Shown one piece after another: positions 6,850-15,006 of a stretch of 64,000 bases of DNA; position 1 is the stretch's first letter; every line of letters begins with the position of its first letter. A program made the position numbers and the translations under genes. A model generated the notes under the pieces. The model saw only the letters and a program-made list of their open reading frames with translations. It was not told the origin of the DNA and did not search any database. The stretch spans positions 1 to 64,000 of the forward strand of contig CAZTIG010000013.1 of the NCBI GenBank assembly GCA_964613665.1, written 5' to 3'. This DNA is from CAZQFV01 sp964613665 (GTDB lineage Bacteria > Chloroflexota > Chloroflexia > DTKN01).

Positions 6850-7941
6850 ATGGCCATTCTGGAAGTCATCGAGTTCCTGGATGAGAGCGGAAAACAGATC
6901 ATCCACCGCGTCCCCGAGCAGGGCGGCGGCGAGATCCGCCTGGGGTCGCAGCTCACCGTGCGCGAGAGCCAGGTCGCGGTCTTTTTCCGCGAGGGCAAGG
7001 CCCTGGACGTGCTGGGCCCCGGGCGGCACACCCTGAACACGGCCAATATCCCGATCCTGATCGAGCTGCTCAAGCTGCCCTTTGGGTCCAAGAGCCCCTT
7101 CCGGGCCGAGGTTGTCTTTGTCAACATGAAGGAGTTCATCGACATGAAGTGGGGCACCCCATCGATGATCCCCTTCCGCGACAAGGACTTTGGCATCGTC
7201 CGCGTGCGCGCCTACGGCACCTACGCCATGCAGGTCTCGGACCCGCAGCTCTTTGTCAACAAGATCGCTGGCACGCAGGGCATCTATACCACCGACCGGG
7301 TGGAGGAGTACCTGCGCGGCATGTTGGTGGCGCGCTTCGCCGACCTGCTGGGGGAGAACCTGACCTCGGTGCTGGACCTGGCCGCCAAGTACGACGAGCT
7401 GGGCGCCGCCGTCCGGGCCAAGATGGTCGACGACTTTGGCGCCCTGGGCCTGGCGCTCAAGGCCTTTTACATCAACGCCATCACCGTCCCCGAAGAGGTG
7501 GAAAAGGCCATCGACGAGCGAGCCCAGATGGGTGCCCTCGGCGACATGAACGCCTACATGCGCTTCAAGGCCGCGCGGGCGGTAGGGGATGCCGCGCAGC
7601 AGCAAGGCGCCGGCGGGCTGGCCGGGGCCGGCCTGGGCCTGGGCGCCGGCGTGGGGCTGGGCGGCGTCCTGGGCGGGACGATGGCCCAGGCCTTCCAGCC
7701 GCAGCCGGCCGGTGCGCCGGCCGCTCCCGATGACGTCCTGAAGCAGCTGGACGGCCTGCGCGCGCAGGGCATCCTGAGCGAGGAGGAGTACCAGGCCAAG
7801 CGGCAGGAGTACCTGGCCCGCAGCCAGCCGGAGCAGAGCGTGCCCGACCTGCTGAAGCAGCTGGCCGCCCTGCGCGACCAGGGTGTGTTGACGGCAGAGG
7901 AGTTCGAGGCCAAGAAGAAGGAGCTGCTCAGCCGGCTCTAG
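6850..7941 (+). CDS. SPFH/Band-7-like protein with two C-terminal SHOCT domains
   Basis: The 363-aa protein resembles the YdjI/virion-core-protein-like SPFH family. Residues about 20-210 form the SPFH core, including GPGRHTLNTANIP and a region with RVRAYGTYAMQV. Residues about 245-290 are Gly/Ala-rich (GAGLGLGAGVGLGGVLGG). Two short SHOCT motifs end the protein: LLKQL.ALRDQGVLTAEEF near 335-355 and a similar copy near 296-315. There is no N-terminal membrane helix, so it is probably a peripheral or cytoplasmic oligomer. SHOCT motifs are thought to mediate oligomerisation. A GAGGAGGAACG ribosome-binding site supports this start. Confidence 0.88.
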   Translation: MAILEVIEFLDESGKQIIHRVPEQGGGEIRLGSQLTVRESQVAVFFREGKALDVLGPGRHTLNTANIPILIELLKLPFGSKSPFRAEVVFVNMKEFIDMKWGTPSMIPFRDKDFGIVRVRAYGTYAMQVSDPQLFVNKIAGTQGIYTTDRVEEYLRGMLVARFADLLGENLTSVLDLAAKYDELGAAVRAKMVDDFGALGLALKAFYINAITVPEEVEKAIDERAQMGALGDMNAYMRFKAARAVGDAAQQQGAGGLAGAGLGLGAGVGLGGVLGGTMAQAFQPQPAGAPAAPDDVLKQLDGLRAQGILSEEEYQAKRQEYLARSQPEQSVPDLLKQLAALRDQGVLTAEEFEAKKKELLSRL

Positions 7942-8017
7942 CGGCCTCTGGTTTGCTGCCGGCCATCGGCGGGCGGAGAGCGCGGGGCACCGCGTTCTCC
8001 GCCCTGGCGTGAGGACG

Positions 8018-8821
8018 ATGCCGCGCCCGCTCGACCGAGCCCGCTCCCTCTACCTGGAAGGGTGCTACCGGGAGGCCCTGGCGCAGTACCTGGAGGCGCT
8101 GGTGGCCGATCCGGACGACCCTGCCGTGCATTGCGGCCTGGGCGAGGTGCTGGAGGCGCTGGGCCGGCCGGGGGAGTCCCTGGTGGCCTTTGACCAGGCC
8201 CTGCGGTTGGACCCTGGGCATGCCTGGGCCCACTTTGGCCGGGGGGGCGTTCTGCAGGGACTGCGCCGCTACGACGAGGCGGCCGCGGCCTACCGGCTGG
8301 CGGGCGCGACGGAGCCGGGCGAGGCCGCTTTTCACCGTGCCCTGGGGGTGGTGGAGTACCTCCGCGACGACCTGGACGCCTCCCTGGAGGCCTACCATCG
8401 GGCCTTGCAGGCCGACCCCGACGATGCCCTGTCCCACTATGGCTGCGGGCTCGGCCTGGACGCCCTGGGCCGGCCGGAGGAGGCCGGCGCGGCCTACCGG
8501 CGGGCGCTGGCCTGCGACCCGGCCGACGCCTGGCCGCACCTGCGCCTGGCCGGCCTGCTGCGGCGGCAGGGCTGGCCCGGGGCGGAGGAGCATCTGCGCC
8601 TGGCCGGCGACCTGCTGGGCGGGGACGATCCTTGGGGCCAGGCGGTCCTGGCCGCCCTGCAAGGGCGCCAGGCCGAGGCCATGGCCCGGGTGCGCGAGGC
8701 CGTGACCCGCCTGGCCGAGAGCGCCGACTGGCTGGCGCGCGACCCCGACCTGGAGCCGCTCCAGGCCGACGAGCGTTTCTGGCTGATCCTGCGTGCCCGC
8801 AGGCGCGGGGGCGAGGGGTAG
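8018..8821 (+). CDS. TPR-repeat protein
   Basis: It has 267 aa from the ATG at 8018; a GTG at 8009 is an alternative start. Six successive TPRs of about 34 residues run from ARSLYLEGCYREALAQYLEAL to about residue 200, with the typical DPDDPAVHCGLGEVLEALGRP spacing. The C-terminal part (AMARVREAVTRLAESADWLARDPDLEPL) matches the tail common in TPR proteins of this type. No signal peptide or membrane helix is seen. The partner is unknown. It lies 76 bp after the SPFH gene in the same direction. Confidence 0.85.
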   Translation: MPRPLDRARSLYLEGCYREALAQYLEALVADPDDPAVHCGLGEVLEALGRPGESLVAFDQALRLDPGHAWAHFGRGGVLQGLRRYDEAAAAYRLAGATEPGEAAFHRALGVVEYLRDDLDASLEAYHRALQADPDDALSHYGCGLGLDALGRPEEAGAAYRRALACDPADAWPHLRLAGLLRRQGWPGAEEHLRLAGDLLGGDDPWGQAVLAALQGRQAEAMARVREAVTRLAESADWLARDPDLEPLQADERFWLILRARRRGGEG

Positions 8822-8932
8822 GGAACCTGGCGGCCCTTCTTCCCGAGCAGCCGGTTCGGCAGGGCCATGGTCAGAGGGAGAGGGACAGGTCCGCTACCGG
8901 CCTGGCAAACCGGGCCAGGTGACTCCCCGTGT

Positions 8933-10240
8933 CTACCCTCCGCGGGGTCCCGGCGGGCGCGTGGCCAGTTGCTTCAGGTCCTTTCCCAGCAGGGCAAAGA
9001 GCACCGTGCCGAGTGCCCCGCAGGCAAAGGCGGTCAGGAAGTTGGCCGCGGGCGATACCTGCCAGAGAAAAGCTCCGGCGAAGGAAACCAGCGCCACGAC
9101 CACATCCCGCACCAGGTAGTACGTGCCAAAGGTCCCCGCCTTGGCGTTCTCGGGGGCCAGGTCCATGATGAGGGCCTTGCGCGTGGGTTCTCCAAACTCC
9201 TTCAGGCCGCGCAGGACAAAGGCCACCACCAAGGTGACGAATGTACGGGAGAAAAAGAGCACCAGGGGGAAGAGGGTGAAGAAGACAAAGGTCATGACTA
9301 CGAACGGTTTCTTCGTGTAGCGGTCGGCCAAGTAGGCGATGGGGATATAGATCAGCATGGCCGTGACCATTTCGACGGTGGTCAGGAGGCCGAACTGCAG
9401 CTCGCTCAGCTTGCTGTTCATCTCCACGACCCAGATCACGACAAAGGCATAGGGGATCTGCTCGGCAAAGCGGATCAGGATGTCGGACAGGAGCAGGTTC
9501 ATCAGCGGGCCGTTGCGGACCATCTGGCCGAGCATCGTGGACAGGCGGAGCGGCTCGCTCTTCTTGCTGCCGGGGTCCTCCTGCATCAGGGACCAGACAA
9601 AGGCGATGGCCACGATGCCCAGGAGAAAGGCCACCCCGAAGGCGATGCGGATGCCCAGGATGCGGTCGGAGAGGCCGATGACCAGCCCCCCGACGACCGG
9701 CCCCAGGGCCATGGGGATGCGCCGGACGAAGGAGTGCACGGTCACCCCCATGGTGCGCTTGTCTTTCGGCACGACACGGGAGACCATGCTCATGACCGCT
9801 GGCAGCGAGATCGCCGTCCAGGCGATGAAGAAGACGGCTCCGATCAGCACGGCCTGCCAGGTGGGGATGAGGATGACCAGGGCGTAGCCGAGCATGGCGA
9901 CGAGGGTGAAGACGATCAGGGCCTTCTTGTAGCCGATCCTGTCGCTCAGGTAGCCGCCCGGAAAGGAGTAGAGGGCGCTGAGCAGGTTGTCCATGGAGTT
10001 CAGCGCACCTACCACCAGCGCCGAGCCCCCCAGCGCGACGATGTAGAGGGGCAAGAAGCGCTCGGCCATCTTCTCGCCCAGGCCGATCAGGACGACCATG
10101 ACGATCATGGCCAGCACGCTGCTGTTGAGACCGAAGAAGGCGATGGCCCGCCGGGTCACGGCGGCCAGAGCGCCCGGCTCCCGCGCCGGCTTCGTGCCGG
10201 CCGCCGATGGTTGCTGGGCCTGCCCAGAGCTATCGTTCAT
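8933..10240 (-). CDS. Major facilitator superfamily transporter
   Basis: A longer open frame exists, but the start at 10240 (MNDSSGQAQQ) avoids an unlikely Arg/Ser-rich extension; this gives 435 aa. Twelve hydrophobic helices are visible, beginning IAFFGLNSSVLAMIVMVVLIG. The loop motif GGYLSDRIGYKKA (MFS motif A) and its second-half copy AYLADRYTKKPF are both present. It should move small solutes across the cytoplasmic membrane by proton exchange. It lies 49 bp downstream of a ChrB-like gene in the same direction, so the pair is probably one operon linked to oxyanion or drug resistance. Confidence 0.9.
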   Translation of the reverse strand: MNDSSGQAQQPSAAGTKPAREPGALAAVTRRAIAFFGLNSSVLAMIVMVVLIGLGEKMAERFLPLYIVALGGSALVVGALNSMDNLLSALYSFPGGYLSDRIGYKKALIVFTLVAMLGYALVILIPTWQAVLIGAVFFIAWTAISLPAVMSMVSRVVPKDKRTMGVTVHSFVRRIPMALGPVVGGLVIGLSDRILGIRIAFGVAFLLGIVAIAFVWSLMQEDPGSKKSEPLRLSTMLGQMVRNGPLMNLLLSDILIRFAEQIPYAFVVIWVVEMNSKLSELQFGLLTTVEMVTAMLIYIPIAYLADRYTKKPFVVMTFVFFTLFPLVLFFSRTFVTLVVAFVLRGLKEFGEPTRKALIMDLAPENAKAGTFGTYYLVRDVVVALVSFAGAFLWQVSPAANFLTAFACGALGTVLFALLGKDLKQLATRPPGPRGG

Positions 10241-10289
10241 CGCCGCTGATCCACCCCAGGGGTGCAGACCCTGGCCAACGGGCCGGACA

Positions 10290-10736
10290 TCACAGGTTCC
10301 CCTCTCGGACACGCTGCCGGCAATAGGCATAGAGCGCGTCGTAGACGATCCACTCGGCGGCATTGACCTCGTGATCGTCCCTGTAACCGAGGTGGCGGAA
10401 GCCCTCGGCGATGGCACGCAGCCCCGGTCCCTCGGGCTGGTTGTAGAGCGTGTTGTCCGTGTCAGCGCCATTGACGATCCGCCCGAGCAGCACCAGCGCC
10501 GGATCGTGGATGAGATCGTATCTCTTCAGAATGGCCTCGAAGGAGCATTCCTGCCCGTGGTGCCCCAGCTCCACGCCGGGGAAGTCAAATGGGATGGCCC
10601 CCTCACGCTCGGCGACGACCAGGACCTGGTCCTTGGGGACAAATAGGAACTCGGCCGGGGGGTCGACGAACCTCTGGATGAGCCAGGGACAGGCGACGCG
10701 GTCGACGTGGACATGCTCGCGGGTGACCCATTTCAT
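10290..10736 (-). CDS. ChrB-like C-terminal-domain protein (chromate resistance family)
   Basis: The 148-aa protein begins MKWVTREHVHVDRVACPW and continues LIQRFVDPPAEFLFVP, the signature of the C-terminal domain of ChrB. It lacks the N-terminal regulator-like part of full ChrB, so it corresponds to the stand-alone form. Invariant His, Asp and Cys residues (HVHVDRVACPW, HHGQEC) suggest a metal site. Family knowledge links it to chromate resistance. Here it is paired with an MFS transporter rather than ChrA, so its true substrate is open. The ribosome-binding site AAGGAGGATCGCA precedes the ATG. Confidence 0.85.
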   Translation of the reverse strand: MKWVTREHVHVDRVACPWLIQRFVDPPAEFLFVPKDQVLVVAEREGAIPFDFPGVELGHHGQECSFEAILKRYDLIHDPALVLLGRIVNGADTDNTLYNQPEGPGLRAIAEGFRHLGYRDDHEVNAAEWIVYDALYAYCRQRVREGNL

Positions 10737-10784
10737 TGCGATCCTCCTTGGGTGGCAGACTGCCGCCGGCCCGTTGCAGTGCGG

Positions 10785-10813
10785 ATTATAGCACCGCGAT
10801 GCCGGTGGCGCAA
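10785..10813 (-). promoter_or_regulatory. Promoter of the ChrB-like/MFS operon
   Basis: A perfect TATAAT on the minus strand (10785-10790) stands 17 bp from a weak TTGCGC. It is back to back with the tRNA-Val promoter, and the two overlap no gene. Confidence 0.5.
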
Positions 10814-10817
10814 CGAG

Positions 10818-10846
10818 TTGCAGCCGCTTCCGAGTTATGCTATAAT
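10818..10846 (+). promoter_or_regulatory. Promoter of tRNA-Val
   Basis: TTGCAG (10818-10823), 17 bp, TATAAT (10841-10846). The tRNA begins 9 bp after the -10. Confidence 0.75.
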
Positions 10847-10855
10847 GCCTGCATC

Positions 10856-10927
10856 GGGCGACTAGCTCAGTGGGAGAGCGCTTCCTTCACACGGAAGAGG
10901 TCACTGGTTCAAACCCAGTGTCGCCCA
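10856..10927 (+). tRNA. tRNA-Val(CAC)
   Basis: The acceptor strands GGGCGAC and GTCGCCC pair perfectly. The D arm has TAGCTCAGTGGGAGAGC. The anticodon stem CTTCC/GGAAG holds the loop TTCACAC, giving anticodon CAC (codon GTG). The T arm is CTGGTTCAAACCCAG. CCA is not encoded. Confidence 0.97.
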
Positions 10928-10980
10928 TAGGACACGGATGTGCGGGCGTGGGCACATCCGTGTGTTGTTCGGCGGGATGC

Positions 10981-11145
10981 CACAGCCGTACCAAAGTCGC
11001 CGGCCTTGACCGGCAAGTGCCCGGCTCCGGCAACGGCACGACGCCGCACATCCAGGGACACGGCAATGGTACGGCCATGCCGCACTGTACGCCGGCCGGG
11101 CACTTGCCATCCGCTGTGCATCGGCGCGACCTTGATATCGCCGTG
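10981..11145 (+). mobile_element. MITE-like element, copy 1 (165 bp)
   Basis: This copy differs from the copy at 19945-20109 at four positions and has the same length. The ends are imperfect inverted repeats of about 20 bp: CACAGCCGTACCAAAGTCGC and, read from the other end, CACGGCGATATCAAGGTCGC. Long internal arms GCAAGTGCCCGGC/GCCGGGCACTTGC can fold into a hairpin. It is flanked by GCGGGATGC and GCGGGATAC, an 8-of-9 target duplication. It encodes no transposase. It sits between tRNA-Val and the cvpA promoter. Confidence 0.8.
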
Positions 11146-11163
11146 GCGGGATACAATCCGCAC

Positions 11164-11192
11164 TTGACAGCAGCCGCCAAAAAGGGTATGCT
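11164..11192 (+). promoter_or_regulatory. Promoter of cvpA-mutS2
   Basis: TTGACA (11164-11169), 17 bp, TATGCT (11187-11192). The -35 is 18 bp after the end of MITE copy 1. Confidence 0.7.
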
Positions 11193-11222
11193 TACGGCAG
11201 CGCGGTTGTGAAGGAGGGCGGC

Positions 11223-11795
11223 ATGCCCTGGATGTACTATGTTCCCTGGCTGGACATCTTCTTGGGGCTGCTCTTCCTGGGCCTGCTGGCGCTGGGGTTC
11301 TGGCAGGGCCTGCTCAAAGAGCTGTGGTTCCTGATCTCCCTCTACCTGGCGGCCATCCTGGCCTCTCTCTACGGCCCGACGATCGGCCGGCTGATCGGGC
11401 TGGAGGTGCAGAGTCAGACCGGTGGGCGCAGCGACGTGGTCTCCAGCGCCGTGGGCTTTTTCATCATCTTTGTCGTCGCCGTCCTGCTGCTGTTCTGGTT
11501 GATCTCGGCCCTCTTCAGCCGTGTGCGCCTGCGTTCCCAGCTCCTGGTGCTGGACAAGATCGGCGGCGTCGCCGTGGGGTTGCTCACCTCCTTCACCGTG
11601 GTTTCCTTTGTCGCCTTTGTCCTGAACGCGTTCCTCGTCGCGCAGACCGGCGAGGCGGCGTGGGCCTTTGTGAACGTGCTGCACACCCAGCGCGCTTCCT
11701 CGCCGCTGCTGCAGCTCTTCCTGGCCGGCCGCTCGGTGATCACAACGATCGTCATCCCCTGGCTGCCGGAGATTCCCAGCTTCCTGAAAGTGTAG
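11223..11795 (+). CDS. CvpA family membrane protein
   Basis: The start at 11223 follows AAGGAGGGCGGC and gives 190 aa. The protein has about four hydrophobic segments in the CvpA pattern. The first runs from WLDIFLGLLFLGLLALGFWQG and the conserved LDKIGGVAVGLL lies before the last. CvpA proteins sit in the cytoplasmic membrane and are linked to colicin V export and envelope stress, but their activity is not settled. The gene is 5 bp upstream of mutS2, a conserved pairing in many bacteria. Confidence 0.88.
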   Translation: MPWMYYVPWLDIFLGLLFLGLLALGFWQGLLKELWFLISLYLAAILASLYGPTIGRLIGLEVQSQTGGRSDVVSSAVGFFIIFVVAVLLLFWLISALFSRVRLRSQLLVLDKIGGVAVGLLTSFTVVSFVAFVLNAFLVAQTGEAAWAFVNVLHTQRASSPLLQLFLAGRSVITTIVIPWLPEIPSFLKV

Positions 11796-11800
11796 CGACC

Positions 11801-14233
11801 ATGCACGAGCCCTCCCTCCATGCCCTGGAGTACCACAAGGTCCTGGAGCGGCTGGCGCGCCAGACCTCCTTTTCGGCCGGCCGCGAGCTGGCCCTGGCCC
11901 TGCGCCCGGCGACGGCCCCCACGGAGATACGCCGCCGCCAGGCGGTCACCGGCGAGGTCGTGCGGTTGCTGCGGGCCGGTTCCCCCATGGGGCTCGGCGG
12001 CGCCCACGACGTGCGCCCCCTGGTCGAGCGGGCCGAGCGCGAGGGACTGCTGGAGCCCCACCAATTCCTGGACATCCTTTCCACGCTGCAGGCCGCCGGC
12101 CAACTGCAGCGCGCGCTGCAGCGGTTGGACACGACCTTCCCCATGTTGCGCGAGTGGATCCCCGAGCTCTATCCGCTGAACGCGCTGCAGCAGGCGATCA
12201 CCCGCTGCATCGGCCCGGAGGGAGAGGTGCTGGACAGCGCCAGCCCGCGCCTGGCCTCGCTCCGCGCCGAGATCCGCGGCCTCAACAACCGCCTGAACGA
12301 GCGCATGCAGGCCCTGCTGCAGCGCTACCGCACCTCGCTGCAGGAGGCGATCATCACCCAGCGGCAGGGCCGCTTCGTCCTGGCGGTCAAGGCCTCCAAC
12401 AAGCGCAGCGTCCGGGGCCTGGTGCACGACCACTCCGCCAGCGGGGCCACGCTGTACATCGAGCCGCTCGAGGTCGTGGAGCTGGGCAACGAGCTGCGCG
12501 AGACGGAACTGGCCGAGGAGGAGGAGGTCCGCCGCATCCTCCTGGACCTGGCGGCGCAGGTGGCCTCCGCGGCCGCGGAGGTGAACCAGACCGTGGCCAC
12601 GCTGGCGCAGATCGACCTGGCGCTGGCCCAGGCCCGCCTGAGCCTGGAGATGGCGGCGGTCGAGCCGGCCCTGGTGGTGCGGCAGGGCGAGGGGCTGGCC
12701 CTCTTCCCGCCCACGATGGCCGCGGAGCAAGGCCTCTGGCCGGCCGCCGTGCCCTTGCCCCGCGGCGAGGCACCGCTGAGCCTGCCGCGGGCCCGCCATC
12801 CGCTGCTCGATCCGGCCACCGTCGTGCCGATCGACGTACAGTTGGGGGGAGCCTTTCGCGTCCTGGTGATCACCGGCCCCAACACCGGCGGCAAGACGGT
12901 GGCGTTGAAGACGGTGGGCCTGCTCGCCCTGATGGCCCAGGCCGGCCTGCATCTGCCGGCGGGCGAGGGCGCGCGCGTCCCCGTGATGGAGCGGGTCTTT
13001 GCCGACATCGGCGATGAGCAGTCCATCGAGCAGAGCCTATCCACCTTCTCCTCCCACATGACCCGCATCATCGGCATCCTGGCCCAGGCCGACGCCGCCT
13101 CCCTGGTCCTCCTGGACGAGCTGGGGGCGGGGACCGACCCGGTGGAGGGCTCGGCCCTGGCCCGCGCGCTGATCGAGGCGCTGCTGCAGCGCGGCAGCCT
13201 GACGCTGGTGACGACGCACCACTCCGAGCTCAAGGCCTACGCCTACACCACGCCGGGAGTGCAGAACGCCTGCGTCGAGTTCGACGTGGAGACGCTTTCC
13301 CCGACCTATGTGCTGACGATCGGCCTGCCGGGGCGCTCCAACGCCCTGGCCATTGCCGGCCGGCTGGGGCTGGACCAGGCGGTCCTCTCGCGGGCGCGGG
13401 AGTGGCTGACCGAGGAGGACATGCAGGTCGAGAGCCTGCTTGGGCAGATACAGCAGGAGCAGATCGAGCTGCGCCGGAACTTGGAGGAGGCCCGCGAGGC
13501 GCGCGAGCACGCCGGCAACCTGGAGCGGCGGCTGGAGCGCGAGATCCGCGACCTGCAGCGCCAGCGCCACGACATCCTGGCCCAGGCCCAGGCGCAGGCC
13601 GACGCGGCCCTGGCCGAGGTGCGGGAGCGCGTGGAGGCGCTGCAGCGCGAGCTGGCCTCGGTACAAGTCACCCGCGAGTGGCTGGCGCGGGCCCGCGAGC
13701 AGATGAAAGCGGCCGAGCAGGCTGTCCCGGAGGTGCCGCCGGCCCCGGCCGAGCCGCAGGTGGTGCTGGCGGAAAAGGGCGAGATCCTGGCGGTGGGCGA
13801 CGCCGTCTGGGTGGAGAGCCTGAGCGCGCTCGGCGAGGTCCTGGGCCTGGCCGACGGCGCGGGCCAGGTCGAAGTCCAGGTGGGCAGCTTCAAGGTGCGC
13901 CGGCCGCTTTCCGACCTGCGCAAGGCCGGCCGGCAGGAGGAGCGGGCCGCGCGGCTGGTACAGGTGCCGGCGGCCGGCGCGCCCCCGCCGCTGGAGCTGG
14001 ACCTGCGGGGCTGGCGTGCCGCCGAGGTGGAAGGGATGCTGGACCGCTACCTGAACGACGCCTACCTGGCGGGGATGCCTTTCGTGCGCATCATCCACGG
14101 CAAGGGAACCGGGGCGCTGCGCCAGGTGGTGCGCGAGGCCCTCTCCGGGCACCCGCTGGTATCCTCCTTCGAGGGCGCCCAGGACCGCGATGGCGGGGAG
14201 GGGGTGACGGTGGTGCGCTTGATGCCGAGGTGA
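11801..14233 (+). CDS. mutS2: Endonuclease MutS2
   Basis: The 810-aa protein has the MutS2 order. An N-terminal core and clamp region begins HEPSLHALEYHKVLERLAR. The ATPase has Walker A GPNTGGKT (about 363-370) and Walker B SLVLLDELGAGTDP (about 430-443). A long coiled coil from about 550 to 650 (EEAREAREHAGNLERRLER) follows. A C-terminal Smr nuclease domain closes the protein with LDLRGWRAAEVE and RIIHGKGTGALR. Family roles are recombination control and, in some bacteria, splitting of collided ribosomes. The mismatch-binding domain of MutS is absent, as expected. Confidence 0.96.
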   Translation: MHEPSLHALEYHKVLERLARQTSFSAGRELALALRPATAPTEIRRRQAVTGEVVRLLRAGSPMGLGGAHDVRPLVERAEREGLLEPHQFLDILSTLQAAGQLQRALQRLDTTFPMLREWIPELYPLNALQQAITRCIGPEGEVLDSASPRLASLRAEIRGLNNRLNERMQALLQRYRTSLQEAIITQRQGRFVLAVKASNKRSVRGLVHDHSASGATLYIEPLEVVELGNELRETELAEEEEVRRILLDLAAQVASAAAEVNQTVATLAQIDLALAQARLSLEMAAVEPALVVRQGEGLALFPPTMAAEQGLWPAAVPLPRGEAPLSLPRARHPLLDPATVVPIDVQLGGAFRVLVITGPNTGGKTVALKTVGLLALMAQAGLHLPAGEGARVPVMERVFADIGDEQSIEQSLSTFSSHMTRIIGILAQADAASLVLLDELGAGTDPVEGSALARALIEALLQRGSLTLVTTHHSELKAYAYTTPGVQNACVEFDVETLSPTYVLTIGLPGRSNALAIAGRLGLDQAVLSRAREWLTEEDMQVESLLGQIQQEQIELRRNLEEAREAREHAGNLERRLEREIRDLQRQRHDILAQAQAQADAALAEVRERVEALQRELASVQVTREWLARAREQMKAAEQAVPEVPPAPAEPQVVLAEKGEILAVGDAVWVESLSALGEVLGLADGAGQVEVQVGSFKVRRPLSDLRKAGRQEERAARLVQVPAAGAPPPLELDLRGWRAAEVEGMLDRYLNDAYLAGMPFVRIIHGKGTGALRQVVREALSGHPLVSSFEGAQDRDGGEGVTVVRLMPR

Positions 14234-14370
14234 GACGCAGACCAACTACGAACGGCCCACGGACACACGAATGAAGTGGGTTGGCATTTGCCTATTCGTG
14301 CCTCACTCGTGGATAGTCTGCGCGCGCTCTGCCGCTGCGGTATCTGTAGATGGCTCTCTTTTCATCGGTT

Positions 14371-14988
14371 CTATTGGACCTGAATCGACTCTGCAACCTT
14401 CAGCAGCTCCGACATGGGATATTCCCCGTACACTTTCAACTTCAAACTGCCCACCTGCCAGGTCACGCTTCCAGGATAGTGCCAAATGCGGCCATCACCC
14501 AAATCCTGGTTGCCAGGATCTGCCCCCATGCCTGCGCTGCCATTCACGCTGATGGGGACGAAAGGCGGTTCAATTACGTGAGACCAGTCGATGGGCGAGG
14601 TTTCCTGATGCACAATCACGGTGACACCAGAACCATAGACCAGAGCCAACGATCTGAGGGTGGCCTCCGGCGGGGAAACCCAGACCTCTGCCAGGTAGGC
14701 AGCTGCGGCATCCCCCGGTAGATACCTGGGGACGGGCATACTGAAGGGAAGGCGGCTTTGAGCAACTTCAAGCGTTACCTTCTCACCCCCAATGGGAGTA
14801 TCCAAGGGGGAGTACAGCCCTGATGTTGTTTTCTGCCAGGACAGCCGAGGAGTCGGTGTAGGCGAATGGGGCGACAACGACCCCACCGGGCCACTGCATG
14901 CCAGCAAGAGGGGGATTAGGGCAAGAGCCGCCCCCAATACCAGTAGCACGAGGGGGTAACTTGTCAGATTTGCCTTTGTTGCTTTCAT
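14371..14988 (-). CDS. Putative lipoprotein, unknown function
   Basis: The ATG at 14988 lies 9 nt after GGAGG; the upstream ATG at 14997 touches that site and is less likely. The product has 205 aa. The N-terminus has a hydrophobic stretch (LVLLVLGAALALIPLLLA) ending in the lipobox LLLAC, then a Ser/Pro/Thr linker. The rest resembles small exported beta-rich domains (ATLRSLALVYGSGVTVIVHQ; WHYPGSVTWQVG), loosely like DUF4367-type sheets. It should be anchored outside the membrane. It shares direction with the next exported protein and may be in its operon. Confidence 0.7.
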   Translation of the reverse strand: MKATKANLTSYPLVLLVLGAALALIPLLLACSGPVGSLSPHSPTPTPRLSWQKTTSGLYSPLDTPIGGEKVTLEVAQSRLPFSMPVPRYLPGDAAAAYLAEVWVSPPEATLRSLALVYGSGVTVIVHQETSPIDWSHVIEPPFVPISVNGSAGMGADPGNQDLGDGRIWHYPGSVTWQVGSLKLKVYGEYPMSELLKVAESIQVQ

Positions 14989-15006
14989 CTTATACATCCT
15001 CCATAG

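Noticed and set aside
10870..11211. Open frame across tRNA-Val and MITE copy 1, with a protein segment shared with a frame at 19768-20469
   Set aside because: The shared peptide is just translation of the repeated 165-bp element; neither frame has a proper start site and both overlap RNA or promoter elements.
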